DNA of 51,474 bases, taken from the NCBI GenBank assembly GCA_009783465.1, contig WRDM01000016.1:1-51474 (forward strand). Direction: 5' to 3'. The position numbers were made by a program, and so were the translations under genes. A model generated the notes under the pieces. It had not been told where the DNA came from. It saw nothing but the letters and a program-made list of their open reading frames with translations, and did not search any database. The stretch's first letter is position 1. Each line of letters begins with the position of its first letter. This DNA is from Phycisphaerae bacterium. GTDB lineage: Bacteria; Planctomycetota; Phycisphaerae; SM23-33. Below, piece after piece: positions 8,427-17,300 of this stretch.

Positions 8427-9658
8427 TGAATTTCGCATTTCGAATGTTTCCGCTCGTCGCCGCCATGACCTTCGCCTCGTGGGCGTGGGCGCAGCGTGTC
8501 GACAACACCAGGCCGTCGCCGATCCGGTCGACACCCACCCAGCAACTCCCCCCGCTGCCCAAACCGACGCCGACCACCCGACCCGCCACAACGCAGCCGG
8601 CCAATCCCGCCGCCGCCCTCACGCCGGCGGATCAGGAACTCCTCCGCATGGTCCAACTCGAAGTCGCCCAGCAGATGCAGCAGATCCGCACAGGCCGGGC
8701 ACGACAGCGCGACCGCGCCCAGGCAGCCATCCTCCAACTCCACCGCCAACTGCTGCTACCCCTCGACGCCGCTCACGGAAAAACCCTCGCCACGCGGGAC
8801 TACCGCAACCTCCTCGCCACGTGGGCACGCGAGGTTCGATTGGCCCGGCTGGGCGTGGAACTCGGCGCCGAACCGATGGCCAGGATTCGCAAACTGCAAA
8901 CCGCCAAGCCGAATATTTTCGAACTGCTGATCTCCGACGACCCCGCTGCGATGAACGTAGGCTTCAACACGCTGCGGGGCTGGAGCGACCCCGACAAACT
9001 GGCCGAGCCGCTCGTCACGCGCGCCCTGCGGAACAGCAGGCCCGAGTACATGGACCAACTCCTGGCGGTCTACCAGTTGAACCGCTACCTCACGCCCGCG
9101 ACGCTCGACGGATTGCTGGAGATCTACCACGGCCAATCGGCGCCGCGGCGGCCTGGACAAACCCCGCAGCAGGCGGCCAATGCACTGGCCAATCTCCGCC
9201 AGCAGATCCTGCCGCTGCTGTGCAAATTCGAGGACGACCGCATCCCACCCATCCTCCTGCACGCCGTGATGGAATACCGCCACATTTACCAAACCGCCCC
9301 GCTCATTGAAGGCCTGGTGAAAAACAAAGCCCACGGCGCGATCGACGTGCTGATGTCCGCCACCGGGCGCGGCTCGGCGGGGGCGGTGCAGGGAAAAATC
9401 GGCGCTCAGACCGTCACCTACGTCACCGACGACACGCTCCTCTACGCGGTGCTGAAACTGACCGGCCAAAGCCCCGACCTCTACGGCCTGAAGGTGCAAA
9501 ACTACCAGGGCCGAATCAGCATGATCGGCTTCACCGACGACGAGTCCCGCAAAGCGGCCATGGAGATGCTGCGACTATGGTGGGACGGCCAACGCGACCA
9601 GCCGCCCTACAACGACGCTCCACCCGTCACGCCCCAGCCGCCGATGGCGCAACGATAA
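8426..9658 (+). CDS. Exported HEAT-like paralogue, single module
   Basis: 410 residues, with a signal peptide ending near ASWAWAQ. A Pro/Thr-rich linker (about 25-65) is followed by one module like those upstream: helices, then DPDKLAEPLVTRALRNSRPEY, then the tail LKLTGQSPDLYGL...IGFTDDESRKAAM...LWWDGQ. An alternative GTG at 8420 has AGGGG six bases upstream and may be the true start; ATG 8426 overlaps the previous stop. Overlap and identical orientation imply co-translation with its neighbours. It diverges strongly from them outside the tail. Confidence 0.78.
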   Translation: MNFAFRMFPLVAAMTFASWAWAQRVDNTRPSPIRSTPTQQLPPLPKPTPTTRPATTQPANPAAALTPADQELLRMVQLEVAQQMQQIRTGRARQRDRAQAAILQLHRQLLLPLDAAHGKTLATRDYRNLLATWAREVRLARLGVELGAEPMARIRKLQTAKPNIFELLISDDPAAMNVGFNTLRGWSDPDKLAEPLVTRALRNSRPEYMDQLLAVYQLNRYLTPATLDGLLEIYHGQSAPRRPGQTPQQAANALANLRQQILPLLCKFEDDRIPPILLHAVMEYRHIYQTAPLIEGLVKNKAHGAIDVLMSATGRGSAGAVQGKIGAQTVTYVTDDTLLYAVLKLTGQSPDLYGLKVQNYQGRISMIGFTDDESRKAAMEMLRLWWDGQRDQPPYNDAPPVTPQPPMAQR

Positions 9659-9660
9659 AC

Positions 9661-10824
9661 ATGAACCGACTTCGACATGCCGTGTGTGTTCTTCTGTCAG
9701 CCCTGCTGGCCGCGGTGGCCGTTACGCCGCCAGCGACCGCTCAGCAGCGCAACGCGACATCGCGTAATCCTAGCACGGACGCGTTTGGCCAGCGGATCGC
9801 GAGGCTGTCCACCGAGGCCTCCTCTCGCGACGCCGCCGAGCGGGCGCGGGCGCTCAAGACGCTGACGACGCTCCAGATAGCGCTGCTCGATTCGCTCGCC
9901 ACGTACGCCGAGGATCCCGACCCCGAAGTGCGGGCGCGGGTCGTCACCATGCTGACGGAGATGCAACGTGAGATTCAGGACGCCCGCGCCATGAGTTGCC
10001 TCGGCCCGCAGCAGCGGGCCAAACTCGACGCCCTGCGGCGGAGCCATCCCACCCTGTGCCGCGCGATGCTCGGCGAGTCGGAGGACGCCAAACTGGCCGC
10101 CCTGCGGGAAATCGACAAGGCCAACGACCGCGAACGGCTGTACGAGCCGCTCGTGCTGCTGGGCCTGCACAGCCGACACAACGCCGTGCAACTGGCCGCC
10201 ATCGAGGCGGTCATGACGTCCGGCTATGCCGACGCGCGGATCGCCGACCGGCTGGCGGACCTTGCCCTGTCGGGACAGGGAGGTTCCCTCCCCGGCGGCG
10301 CCGTCGGCGGAGCGCGCGTGCCCGCGTCCACACAGATACAGGCGTTGGCCGCGTTGAGCAAGCTGGCGTCGCCGGAGACCGCGGGACGATTGGCCGCCGC
10401 GGCGTGTACACACACCCACAACAACCTCATGGCCCGGCCGTTCATGATCGCCGATGCCGCCGTCGATTCCGGCGACAAGGGACTGCTCCTGTCGCTCCTG
10501 CCGCTGCTGGAACGGACCAAGCCCGCCGTCCGCTACCAAAGCCCGGCAGGCGTCCTGACGACGGTCCCCGCCGACGTCGCCCTCTACATCATGCTGCGGC
10601 TGACCAATCAGCCGCTCGAAGACTACGGCATGCAGACTCTGCACACCGTGCAGCCTACGACGACGCACACCCGCATCGGCTTCGGCGACGACGAAAGCCG
10701 CGCCGCCGCTATCGCCCAATACACCGCGTGGTGGGAACGCAACAAAACAAAGGACGCCTACAAAAAACTCACCCCAACCCCCCTGCCCGCCAACACCGCG
10801 CCCGTCATCGAGTCGATTGATTGA
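9661..10824 (+). CDS. Exported HEAT-like paralogue, single module
   Basis: 387 residues from ATG 9661, two bases after the preceding stop. Signal peptide: MNRLRH, then a hydrophobic core, ending PPATAQQ. One module: helices with DPDPEVRARVVTML, typical of HEAT repeats, DRERLYEPLVLLGLHSRHN, and the tail LRLTNQPLEDYGM...IGFGDDESRAAAI...WWERN...YKKL. It is the third gene of a compact run and the last before a composite R element. Function is unknown. The conserved tail, and not the helices, is what defines the set. Confidence 0.78.
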   Translation: MNRLRHAVCVLLSALLAAVAVTPPATAQQRNATSRNPSTDAFGQRIARLSTEASSRDAAERARALKTLTTLQIALLDSLATYAEDPDPEVRARVVTMLTEMQREIQDARAMSCLGPQQRAKLDALRRSHPTLCRAMLGESEDAKLAALREIDKANDRERLYEPLVLLGLHSRHNAVQLAAIEAVMTSGYADARIADRLADLALSGQGGSLPGGAVGGARVPASTQIQALAALSKLASPETAGRLAAAACTHTHNNLMARPFMIADAAVDSGDKGLLLSLLPLLERTKPAVRYQSPAGVLTTVPADVALYIMLRLTNQPLEDYGMQTLHTVQPTTTHTRIGFGDDESRAAAIAQYTAWWERNKTKDAYKKLTPTPLPANTAPVIESID

Positions 10825-10846
10825 CGTGAGCTTGTGGTCAGGACCA

Positions 10847-10998
10847 TCGCATGGTACGTGACGCGGGCGTCTCGCCCGCGTGTGGCGAGGGCATCTTGCC
10901 CTCGCGAGCCGTTCCGCACGGTTGACATCATGAAAAACAAGGCATTTCGAAGCCGGACGCGGGCAAGATGCCCGCGTCACGTACATGCGTTTACCCTG
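10847..10998. repeat. Composite R element, second copy
   Basis: Same order as at 1965: arm GCATGGTACGTGACGCGGG, hairpins GCGGGC-GTCTC-GCCCGC and GAGGGC-ATCTT-GCCCTC, a linker beginning GCCGTTCCGCACG, then GCGGGC-AAGAT-GCCCGC and closing arm GTCACGTACATGCG. One hairpin fewer than the first copy. It fills the 227-base spacer before the membrane-protein gene. Confidence 0.85.
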
Positions 10999-11051
10999 CC
11001 CTGCCCACAGATCCCTTTCGCCCTGCCCGCCCTTGCGCGTACAATATCGCC

Positions 11052-14000
11052 GTGAGCACAACGACGATTTTACATCCTCGACTGGCCCCCGTGGACGCGC
11101 CCGCCAGACCGGCGTGGCATGGGCGGCTGGCGGTGGCCGTGCTGGCGGTGGCGGGATTTGCCGCCGCCTTCACCCACGTCTGGGACAGCGACGTGCCGTG
11201 GCACCTCGCCTGCGGCGAATGGATGCTCCGCCACAAGGCGATCATGGGGCACGATTATTTTTCCATCGACCCGCAGGCCGTCTGGGTCAACGTGCACTGG
11301 CTCTTCCAGGTCATCGTGGCGGCCATCCACTCCGTCGCGGGCGACACGGGGCTGTCGTGGCTCAAAGGCCTCGTCTGCGCGGGCGGGATGACCGCGTTCG
11401 GCCTGGCGCTGCGCCGCCACGTGCCTGCCGGCTGGCTGATCTTCGCCGGCATGCTCATGCTCTACGTCTTCCAAAGCCGCCTCCGCATCCGACCGGAACT
11501 CTTCACGCTCGCCCTGCTCATCGTCACCATCGTCCTGGCCGACAGCGTACGACGCGGCGCCAACCCCAACCGCCTCTGGTTCATGGCCCCGATCATGCTC
11601 TTCTGGGTCAACATGCACGGGCTGTTTTTCCTGGGCCTGGCCATTCTCTGGGGCTTCATCATCGGCGGCGCATTCGACGCCGCCTGGGGCCGATGGACGA
11701 CGAGACTCCGCCAACGGTACGGCAAAGGTGATGCCAAACGTGACACGGACGCTTCACGTAGCACGGGCATCTTGCCCGTGAGTCGCATGGGCGTCTCGCC
11801 CATGCAAACGCTGACGACCGGCGAAACGCTCGTACCCGAATCAGATCAGCACGGGCAAGATGCCCGTGAGACTCACGGGCGAGACGCCCGTGCTACGGAG
11901 GACGCGGGCGGGACGCCCGCGAGACACGCGGGCAAGATGCCCGCGTCACGACGAAAACCCTGGTGGGTGCGGTTCATCGTCTGGCGTGAGCCCGCCATCC
12001 ACGGCCATATCGCGAGTCTCACCGCGTTGGCGGCCGCGCTGGCGGCCACAGGAGTTTGCCTGCTGACCCCCTGGCCGGACAAGACCGCGCTGCACCCGCT
12101 CCTGCTGAGCACGCGCCTGGCCGAAGGACCTTACAGCCGAATCGTCACCGAACTCAAACCGCTCCTGGAGATCGTCAAGGATCAGCCGCAGCGCGACGCC
12201 GCCGGCAACGTCGTCAGCACCATGCCCAAGGCCGTCTTCGCCAAAGAAGAAGACACTTACCTCCGCATGCTGGGCTATCGCGTCTACGACCTGTGCCTGC
12301 GGTTCCACACCGAGGCGATGCTGCTGCTGGCGGCCGCGGGGATCGTCATGATCCTGAACATTCGCCGCGTGCCGGTGGCGCATTGGGTCATCTTGTTCGT
12401 GCTGGCGGTTCTGGCGTTCAAGGCCCGGCGAAACGTCGGGCTGCTCGGGCCGATGGCGGGATTTCTATTGGCCCTGCACGGGGGCGCGATCCTGGCGGCC
12501 GTCCGGGCGTGGAAGCCCACGCTGGCGCGTGTGGCCGGACCGTTCGCGATCCTCATGGCCGCCGCGGCGCTGGCGCTCGCTGCCGCCTATCTCACCGGAA
12601 CCGTCGCTCGCTGGAACGGCCACGGACCGCTCGCGGGCCCCGGCAGGCAGCCGTTCGCGCAGGCCGACGGAGCCGCCAAATGGCTCGGCCAACTCCAACT
12701 CCCCGGCGACATGCTCACCGAAAATTTCGGCGACGGCGGACTCTTCATCTACTGGGCCAATCACGGCCTCGATCAGCCGCGACGACTCTCCTTCATGGAC
12801 GGCCGCCTGGAGGCCCACACGCTCGAACGGTTCCTCGACATGGACCGCATCCGCGCCAAACTCTCCAGCACCGTCACGGCTGGGCAGGACAATGCGCAAA
12901 TCGACAAAACCAGCCCCTTCGCGCCACTGCCGCCGACGGTCCGTTTCATCTTCGTCAGCGGCGGAACCGTCCGCATCCTCCCGACGATGATGCAGTGCAA
13001 GTCGCGTTTCAAGCTCCGCTATATCGACCCGTGCGGCGTGATTTTCGAGCGGCTCGACTGGCAGCCCGCGCCCGGCACGCCGCCGCAAACCGTCCTCCTG
13101 GGCGAGGCCAACTGGGGCGACTTCGACAAACCCCTCAACGAGGCGGGCCTGCTCGAAGGCCAGCCTGTCATCACGCGGACGTGGTATCGCCAGAACGTGC
13201 CCGACGGCGAGTTCATGACCGGTTACATGTTCGCCTGGCTGGGCACGCAGGACAACGACAGCCAGCACAACTCCGCCAGCGACGATCAGAAGCGGTGCAA
13301 CCTGCTGGCGATCCGCTACCTCAACGCGGCCTGGACGCGGGACATCAGTAACCGGCATCTCATGAATTCGCTGATGGCGCGAGCGTACCACTGGCGGAGC
13401 TGGCAGCATTATGTCGCGCCCAGTACCGTGCTGCCGGTGGACCTGCACTCCTCGCGGGCGTTGCATCTATTCGCGGATGTCGCCATCGGCTCGCTCAACG
13501 GCGAGGAGCAGAATCACCACCTCGAGCAATGGACGCTGGCCCTGGTCCACGCCGGACAGACGGATACCTACTTCAATCGGCTTGAACAGTGGACACAGCA
13601 GTACGGCGAGATGAAGGGCAAGATGACCGAGGACGCCGCCCGCCAGACCAAGCTACAACAACTGCGAGAGGCCGCCCAACGCGACGGCATCTACAACCTC
13701 CCGCCGCTGCCGCGGGCGATGGCGCTGGCCAGCCTGAAGTACCGCCTCACCGACGAAGCCGTCGCCACGCTGGAGGCGGAAATTGGGCGAATCGAACGTG
13801 GCGAGGGCGTCTCGCCCGTGAGTCGCATGGGCGTCCCGCCCATGCAAAACGATCCCAGAACGCTACTCTCGTCTATGCCAACCACGGGCGAGACGCCCGT
13901 GGAACTCATGGGCGAGACGCCCATGCTACGGCTGACGCTGGGCGATCTGTACATGCGAAAAGGCGACCTGCCCAACGCCGTCGCGGCGTACGAAAAAGTC

Positions 14001-14345
14001 CACCTGCCGCCGGAGCGGGAATGGGAACTCCAACTCCGCGCGGGCTTAGTGGAGTGGGTCGCGGGCGAGCGGTTGTCCGCCGACTCGCCAACGGGTCACG
14101 ACGAAGCGGAGCAAAGACGGACGCCGGCCGCCCCGGCGGGGTTCTTCCGCGCCGTCGCCCAACTCGAAGCCCTGGCCACGCGAGTGCCAAGTCAACCCAT
14201 CGTGCGCTACTATCTCGCGATCATGCACGAGGACCTCGGCAACACCGCCCGCGTGAAAGAACTCCGCCAGGCCCCCGACGTCACCGCCTTCACCATCCGC
14301 GCCACCCACCGCTCGCACGAGATGATTCTCCAGCCGGGAAAGTAA
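11052..14345 (+). CDS. Large polytopic membrane protein, GT-C-like front, repeat-like rear
   Basis: 1097 residues from GTG 11052, the first start after the upstream repeat. Residues 25-215 hold five or six membrane helices with DSDVPWHLACGEWM after the first, like the acidic loop of GT-C glycosyltransferases. More helices follow at about 315-515. The second half is soluble, with TPR-like stretches (TLGDLYMRKGDLPNAVAAYEKV). Two R-repeat blocks are read in frame: residues 236-300 and 916-960. The first sits in a loop between helices, the second between helical repeats, so both could be tolerated. A glycosyltransferase role is a guess; a transporter or scaffold is also possible. Confidence 0.75.
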   Translation: MSTTTILHPRLAPVDAPARPAWHGRLAVAVLAVAGFAAAFTHVWDSDVPWHLACGEWMLRHKAIMGHDYFSIDPQAVWVNVHWLFQVIVAAIHSVAGDTGLSWLKGLVCAGGMTAFGLALRRHVPAGWLIFAGMLMLYVFQSRLRIRPELFTLALLIVTIVLADSVRRGANPNRLWFMAPIMLFWVNMHGLFFLGLAILWGFIIGGAFDAAWGRWTTRLRQRYGKGDAKRDTDASRSTGILPVSRMGVSPMQTLTTGETLVPESDQHGQDARETHGRDARATEDAGGTPARHAGKMPASRRKPWWVRFIVWREPAIHGHIASLTALAAALAATGVCLLTPWPDKTALHPLLLSTRLAEGPYSRIVTELKPLLEIVKDQPQRDAAGNVVSTMPKAVFAKEEDTYLRMLGYRVYDLCLRFHTEAMLLLAAAGIVMILNIRRVPVAHWVILFVLAVLAFKARRNVGLLGPMAGFLLALHGGAILAAVRAWKPTLARVAGPFAILMAAAALALAAAYLTGTVARWNGHGPLAGPGRQPFAQADGAAKWLGQLQLPGDMLTENFGDGGLFIYWANHGLDQPRRLSFMDGRLEAHTLERFLDMDRIRAKLSSTVTAGQDNAQIDKTSPFAPLPPTVRFIFVSGGTVRILPTMMQCKSRFKLRYIDPCGVIFERLDWQPAPGTPPQTVLLGEANWGDFDKPLNEAGLLEGQPVITRTWYRQNVPDGEFMTGYMFAWLGTQDNDSQHNSASDDQKRCNLLAIRYLNAAWTRDISNRHLMNSLMARAYHWRSWQHYVAPSTVLPVDLHSSRALHLFADVAIGSLNGEEQNHHLEQWTLALVHAGQTDTYFNRLEQWTQQYGEMKGKMTEDAARQTKLQQLREAAQRDGIYNLPPLPRAMALASLKYRLTDEAVATLEAEIGRIERGEGVSPVSRMGVPPMQNDPRTLLSSMPTTGETPVELMGETPMLRLTLGDLYMRKGDLPNAVAAYEKVHLPPEREWELQLRAGLVEWVAGERLSADSPTGHDEAEQRRTPAAPAGFFRAVAQLEALATRVPSQPIVRYYLAIMHEDLGNTARVKELRQAPDVTAFTIRATHRSHEMILQPGK
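11756..11953. repeat. R cluster inside the membrane-protein gene
   Basis: Six GC hairpins in about 200 bases: ACGGGC-ATCTT-GCCCGT, ATGGGC-GTCTC-GCCCAT, ACGGGC-AAGAT-GCCCGT, ACGGGC-GAGAC-GCCCGT, GCGGGC-GGGAC-GCCCGC and GCGGGC-AAGAT-GCCCGC. Read in frame without a stop; it encodes peptides such as STGILPVSRMGVSPM. Confidence 0.9.
13796..13931. repeat. Second R cluster inside the membrane-protein gene
   Basis: Four hairpins (GAGGGC...GCCCGT with one mismatch, ATGGGC-GTCCC-GCCCAT, ACGGGC-GAGAC-GCCCGT, ATGGGC-GAGAC-GCCCAT) with about 45 bases of unique linker. In frame. Confidence 0.88.
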
Positions 14346-14379
14346 ATGTCGACAGGGTTCTTCTTCACTCACACGCCCA

Positions 14380-17300
14380 TCACACCACCCGCACGACGAA
14401 ATCCCCCTCCTGGTTCGTGCCGGTTTGGTTTGGCCAGGAGAATTTCACGTCGCCGCCGGTGGCGGTTACGCGGGCGATTTGTTTGGCGATCACGCCGAAA
14501 CGGTTGCCGCCCTGATTGAACTGCACGCCGTCCAACGTCACCGTGCCCACGTCGCCGGCGAGGATGTTGATGTTTTCCGCGCTGACCGTCAGGCCCTTGA
14601 CGGCGGAGACTTTTACGCTCTTGATCATCGTGTTGGCGTTGAAGGCTGCCGACGCCAGCAGCGCCGCCAGGCCGTCGAAATCCAGGCCCGCGATGTCCGC
14701 CCGGAGATCCGTGCCCGCGACGACGTCGACGTTTCTCGCGCCGACGGCGCTCACCGTGCCGATCGACCCCGCCGACAGCACGGCTGTATCGAACATCATG
14801 CCCTTCACGTCCAGCTTGCCCAGCGTCTGCGTCTTCTCGTCGCCCACCTCGTGCAGCCGGATTTCCATGTTCGTCATGTTGCCGCGAACCTCCGCCGACG
14901 TGATCGCCCCCATGTCCCACACGCCCGACGCCGAGCCGGCAATCGACAGCGTTTTCACCCGACCGGCCACCACGAGATCGCTCGTACAGTCGCCCGCGAT
15001 GCCGAGTTTCTTTTCGCCCGTGGTTTTGAACGTGCCCACCTCGTCGGCGACGAACTGCCCGCTCGTCCACTGCGTCACGCTGAACGTGCCCACCGAGCCC
15101 GCCGACTGCACAATCACGCCGGAAATCAGGCCTTTTACGTCCAGCTTGCCGAGCGTCTGGAGCTTGGCGTCCTTCTGGCTCAGGAGGATCTGCATGGCCG
15201 TCATGTCGCCGCGAACCTCCGCCGACGTGATCGCGCCCGCGTCCCACAGACCCGTCGCCGAGCCCGCGACCGACAGATTTTTCACCCGGCCGGCCACGAC
15301 AAGCTCACCGTTGAAATCACCCGCCAGGCCCAGTTTTTTGTCGCCCGCGGTCTTGAACGTGCCCACCTCGGTGGCGGTGATTCGCCCGTGGGTCCACTGC
15401 CCCGTCTGGAACGTGTTGATCGTCCCGTTCACCGTCACGTTCGAGAGGTCGGCCCCGCCGAGTTTGATCTCCTTGACGTCGCCGCCCGCGGTGAACAGCC
15501 ATCGGCTCACCAGGCCGTTGACCCTCACGTTGCCGACCGTTCCCGCCGACACCACGGTGGCTTCGGTCAGCGCCCCGCGAACCTCCAGTTTGCCCAGCGT
15601 CTGGAGCTTGGCGTCCACCTGACGCAACAGGACCAACATGTTCGACATGTCGCCGCGAACTTCCGCCGAGTTGATCGCGCCGACGTCCCACAAGCCCGAG
15701 GCCGACCCCGCCACCGACAGCGTTTTGATCCGTCCGGCCACCACGATGTCGCCCGTGCAATCGCCCACAACGCCCAGTTTTTTGTCACCCGTCGTTTTGA
15801 ACGTGCCCACCTCGGCGGCGGCGAACTGCCCGCTCCATTCCGTCACGCTGAACGTGCCCACCGAGCCCGCCACCGTCACGTTGGTGTTGGTCACCAGGCC
15901 TTTCACGTCCAGCTTGCCGAGCGTCTGCTGCTTGGCGTTCACTTCGTGCAGGCGGATTTCCATGTTCGTCATGTGGCCACGAACTTCCGCCGAGTTGATC
16001 GCGCCCGCATCCCACAGACCCGCCGACGATCCAGCCACCGACAGCGTTTTGATCCGTCCGGCCACCACGATGCCGCCCGTGCAGTCGCCCGCCAGGCCCA
16101 ACTTTTTGTCGCCCGTCGTTTTGATCGTGCCGGCCTCGGCGGCCTTGAACAGCCCGTTCGTCCACTGCGCCGTCTGGAACGTGCCCACCGTCCCGCCGAT
16201 CGCCACCGTCGAGCGGTTGCCCCAGCCGATCTTGAGATTCTTGACGTTACCGGCTGCGTAAAACCACCACGTGTCCGCCATGCCGCCGATGGTGATGCTG
16301 TCGGCCGACCCCGCGAACTGCCAGAGGCAGTACCCCACGCTGCCCGCCACGCTGGCCGACTTGAGCGACACCGTCGACGGATTGTCCGGAGACAGCGGCA
16401 ACACCCGGCCGTTCTCGATACGGAAGGATCCCTCGGGCGTGTAGCCGACAATCACGCCATGATTGTCGATGCTGATGTACGCCTGCGCCTGCGCGTCGCC
16501 GACCATCTCCACGCCCAGGTCCGTCATCACGCCGTTTTCCCACAAAAACGCGTGCAAAATCGGCTGACCCATGTAATCCACGCGCCCCGTCTCGCTCCAG
16601 CCGACCACCTGCCCGTGATCGTTCACGCCGAAGGCCGCCGACTGCTGTCCGCCCAGCGTGCCCAGATCCACCGCCTGGCCGTTGACCCACATCACGGCAT
16701 GCGACGTGTCGACGCCGTGGACCGACTCGCCCGTATTCGCCCACCCGACCGCCGCGTTGTGATTGTTCACGTCCATCGCCCAGGCCTGCGAGCCGCCCAG
16801 CGTGGGCAACAACACCATCGACCCGTCGGACCACAAAAACGCCCGCGACGGATACGCGTATGCAGCCCCGTCCACGACCAGCGTCTGCGTCCGCCCGACA
16901 ATCACACCGTTGTTGTTGATCGCGGTGGCTTCGCTGTTGGTGCCGCCCAGCGCGCCAAGATCAATCATCACGCCGTCACGCCATAAAAACGCATGCGAAA
17001 TCGGATTACCGCGGTCGTCCTCCGCGTCCAACTCCGAAACGCCAACGACCCAGCCGGCGTCGTTGATGTCAAAGGCCGTCGAGTTCGCCCCGCCCAGCGT
17101 GCCCAGATCGTGCATCGTCGTGCCGTCCCACAGGAACGCGTGCCCCACCGCCCTGCCGTTTGAAAACGCTCCCGTCTCCGCCATGCCGACGACCAACCCC
17201 GCGCTGTTGACGCCGATGGCCATGCTGTTCAGCCCGCCCAGCGTGCCGAGCTTGATGAGCTGCCCGCCGCGAAGCACGAACGCCTGAGGCCCGAGATGGA

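Noticed and set aside
10847-10998. Short frames with peptides such as RARCPRHV or GILPV
   Set aside because: Encoded by R hairpins, which are stop-poor in most frames.
11756-11953. Regularly spaced short repeats resembling a CRISPR array
   Set aside because: Units are palindromes with variable gaps and no unique 30-40 base spacers, and no cas genes are seen.
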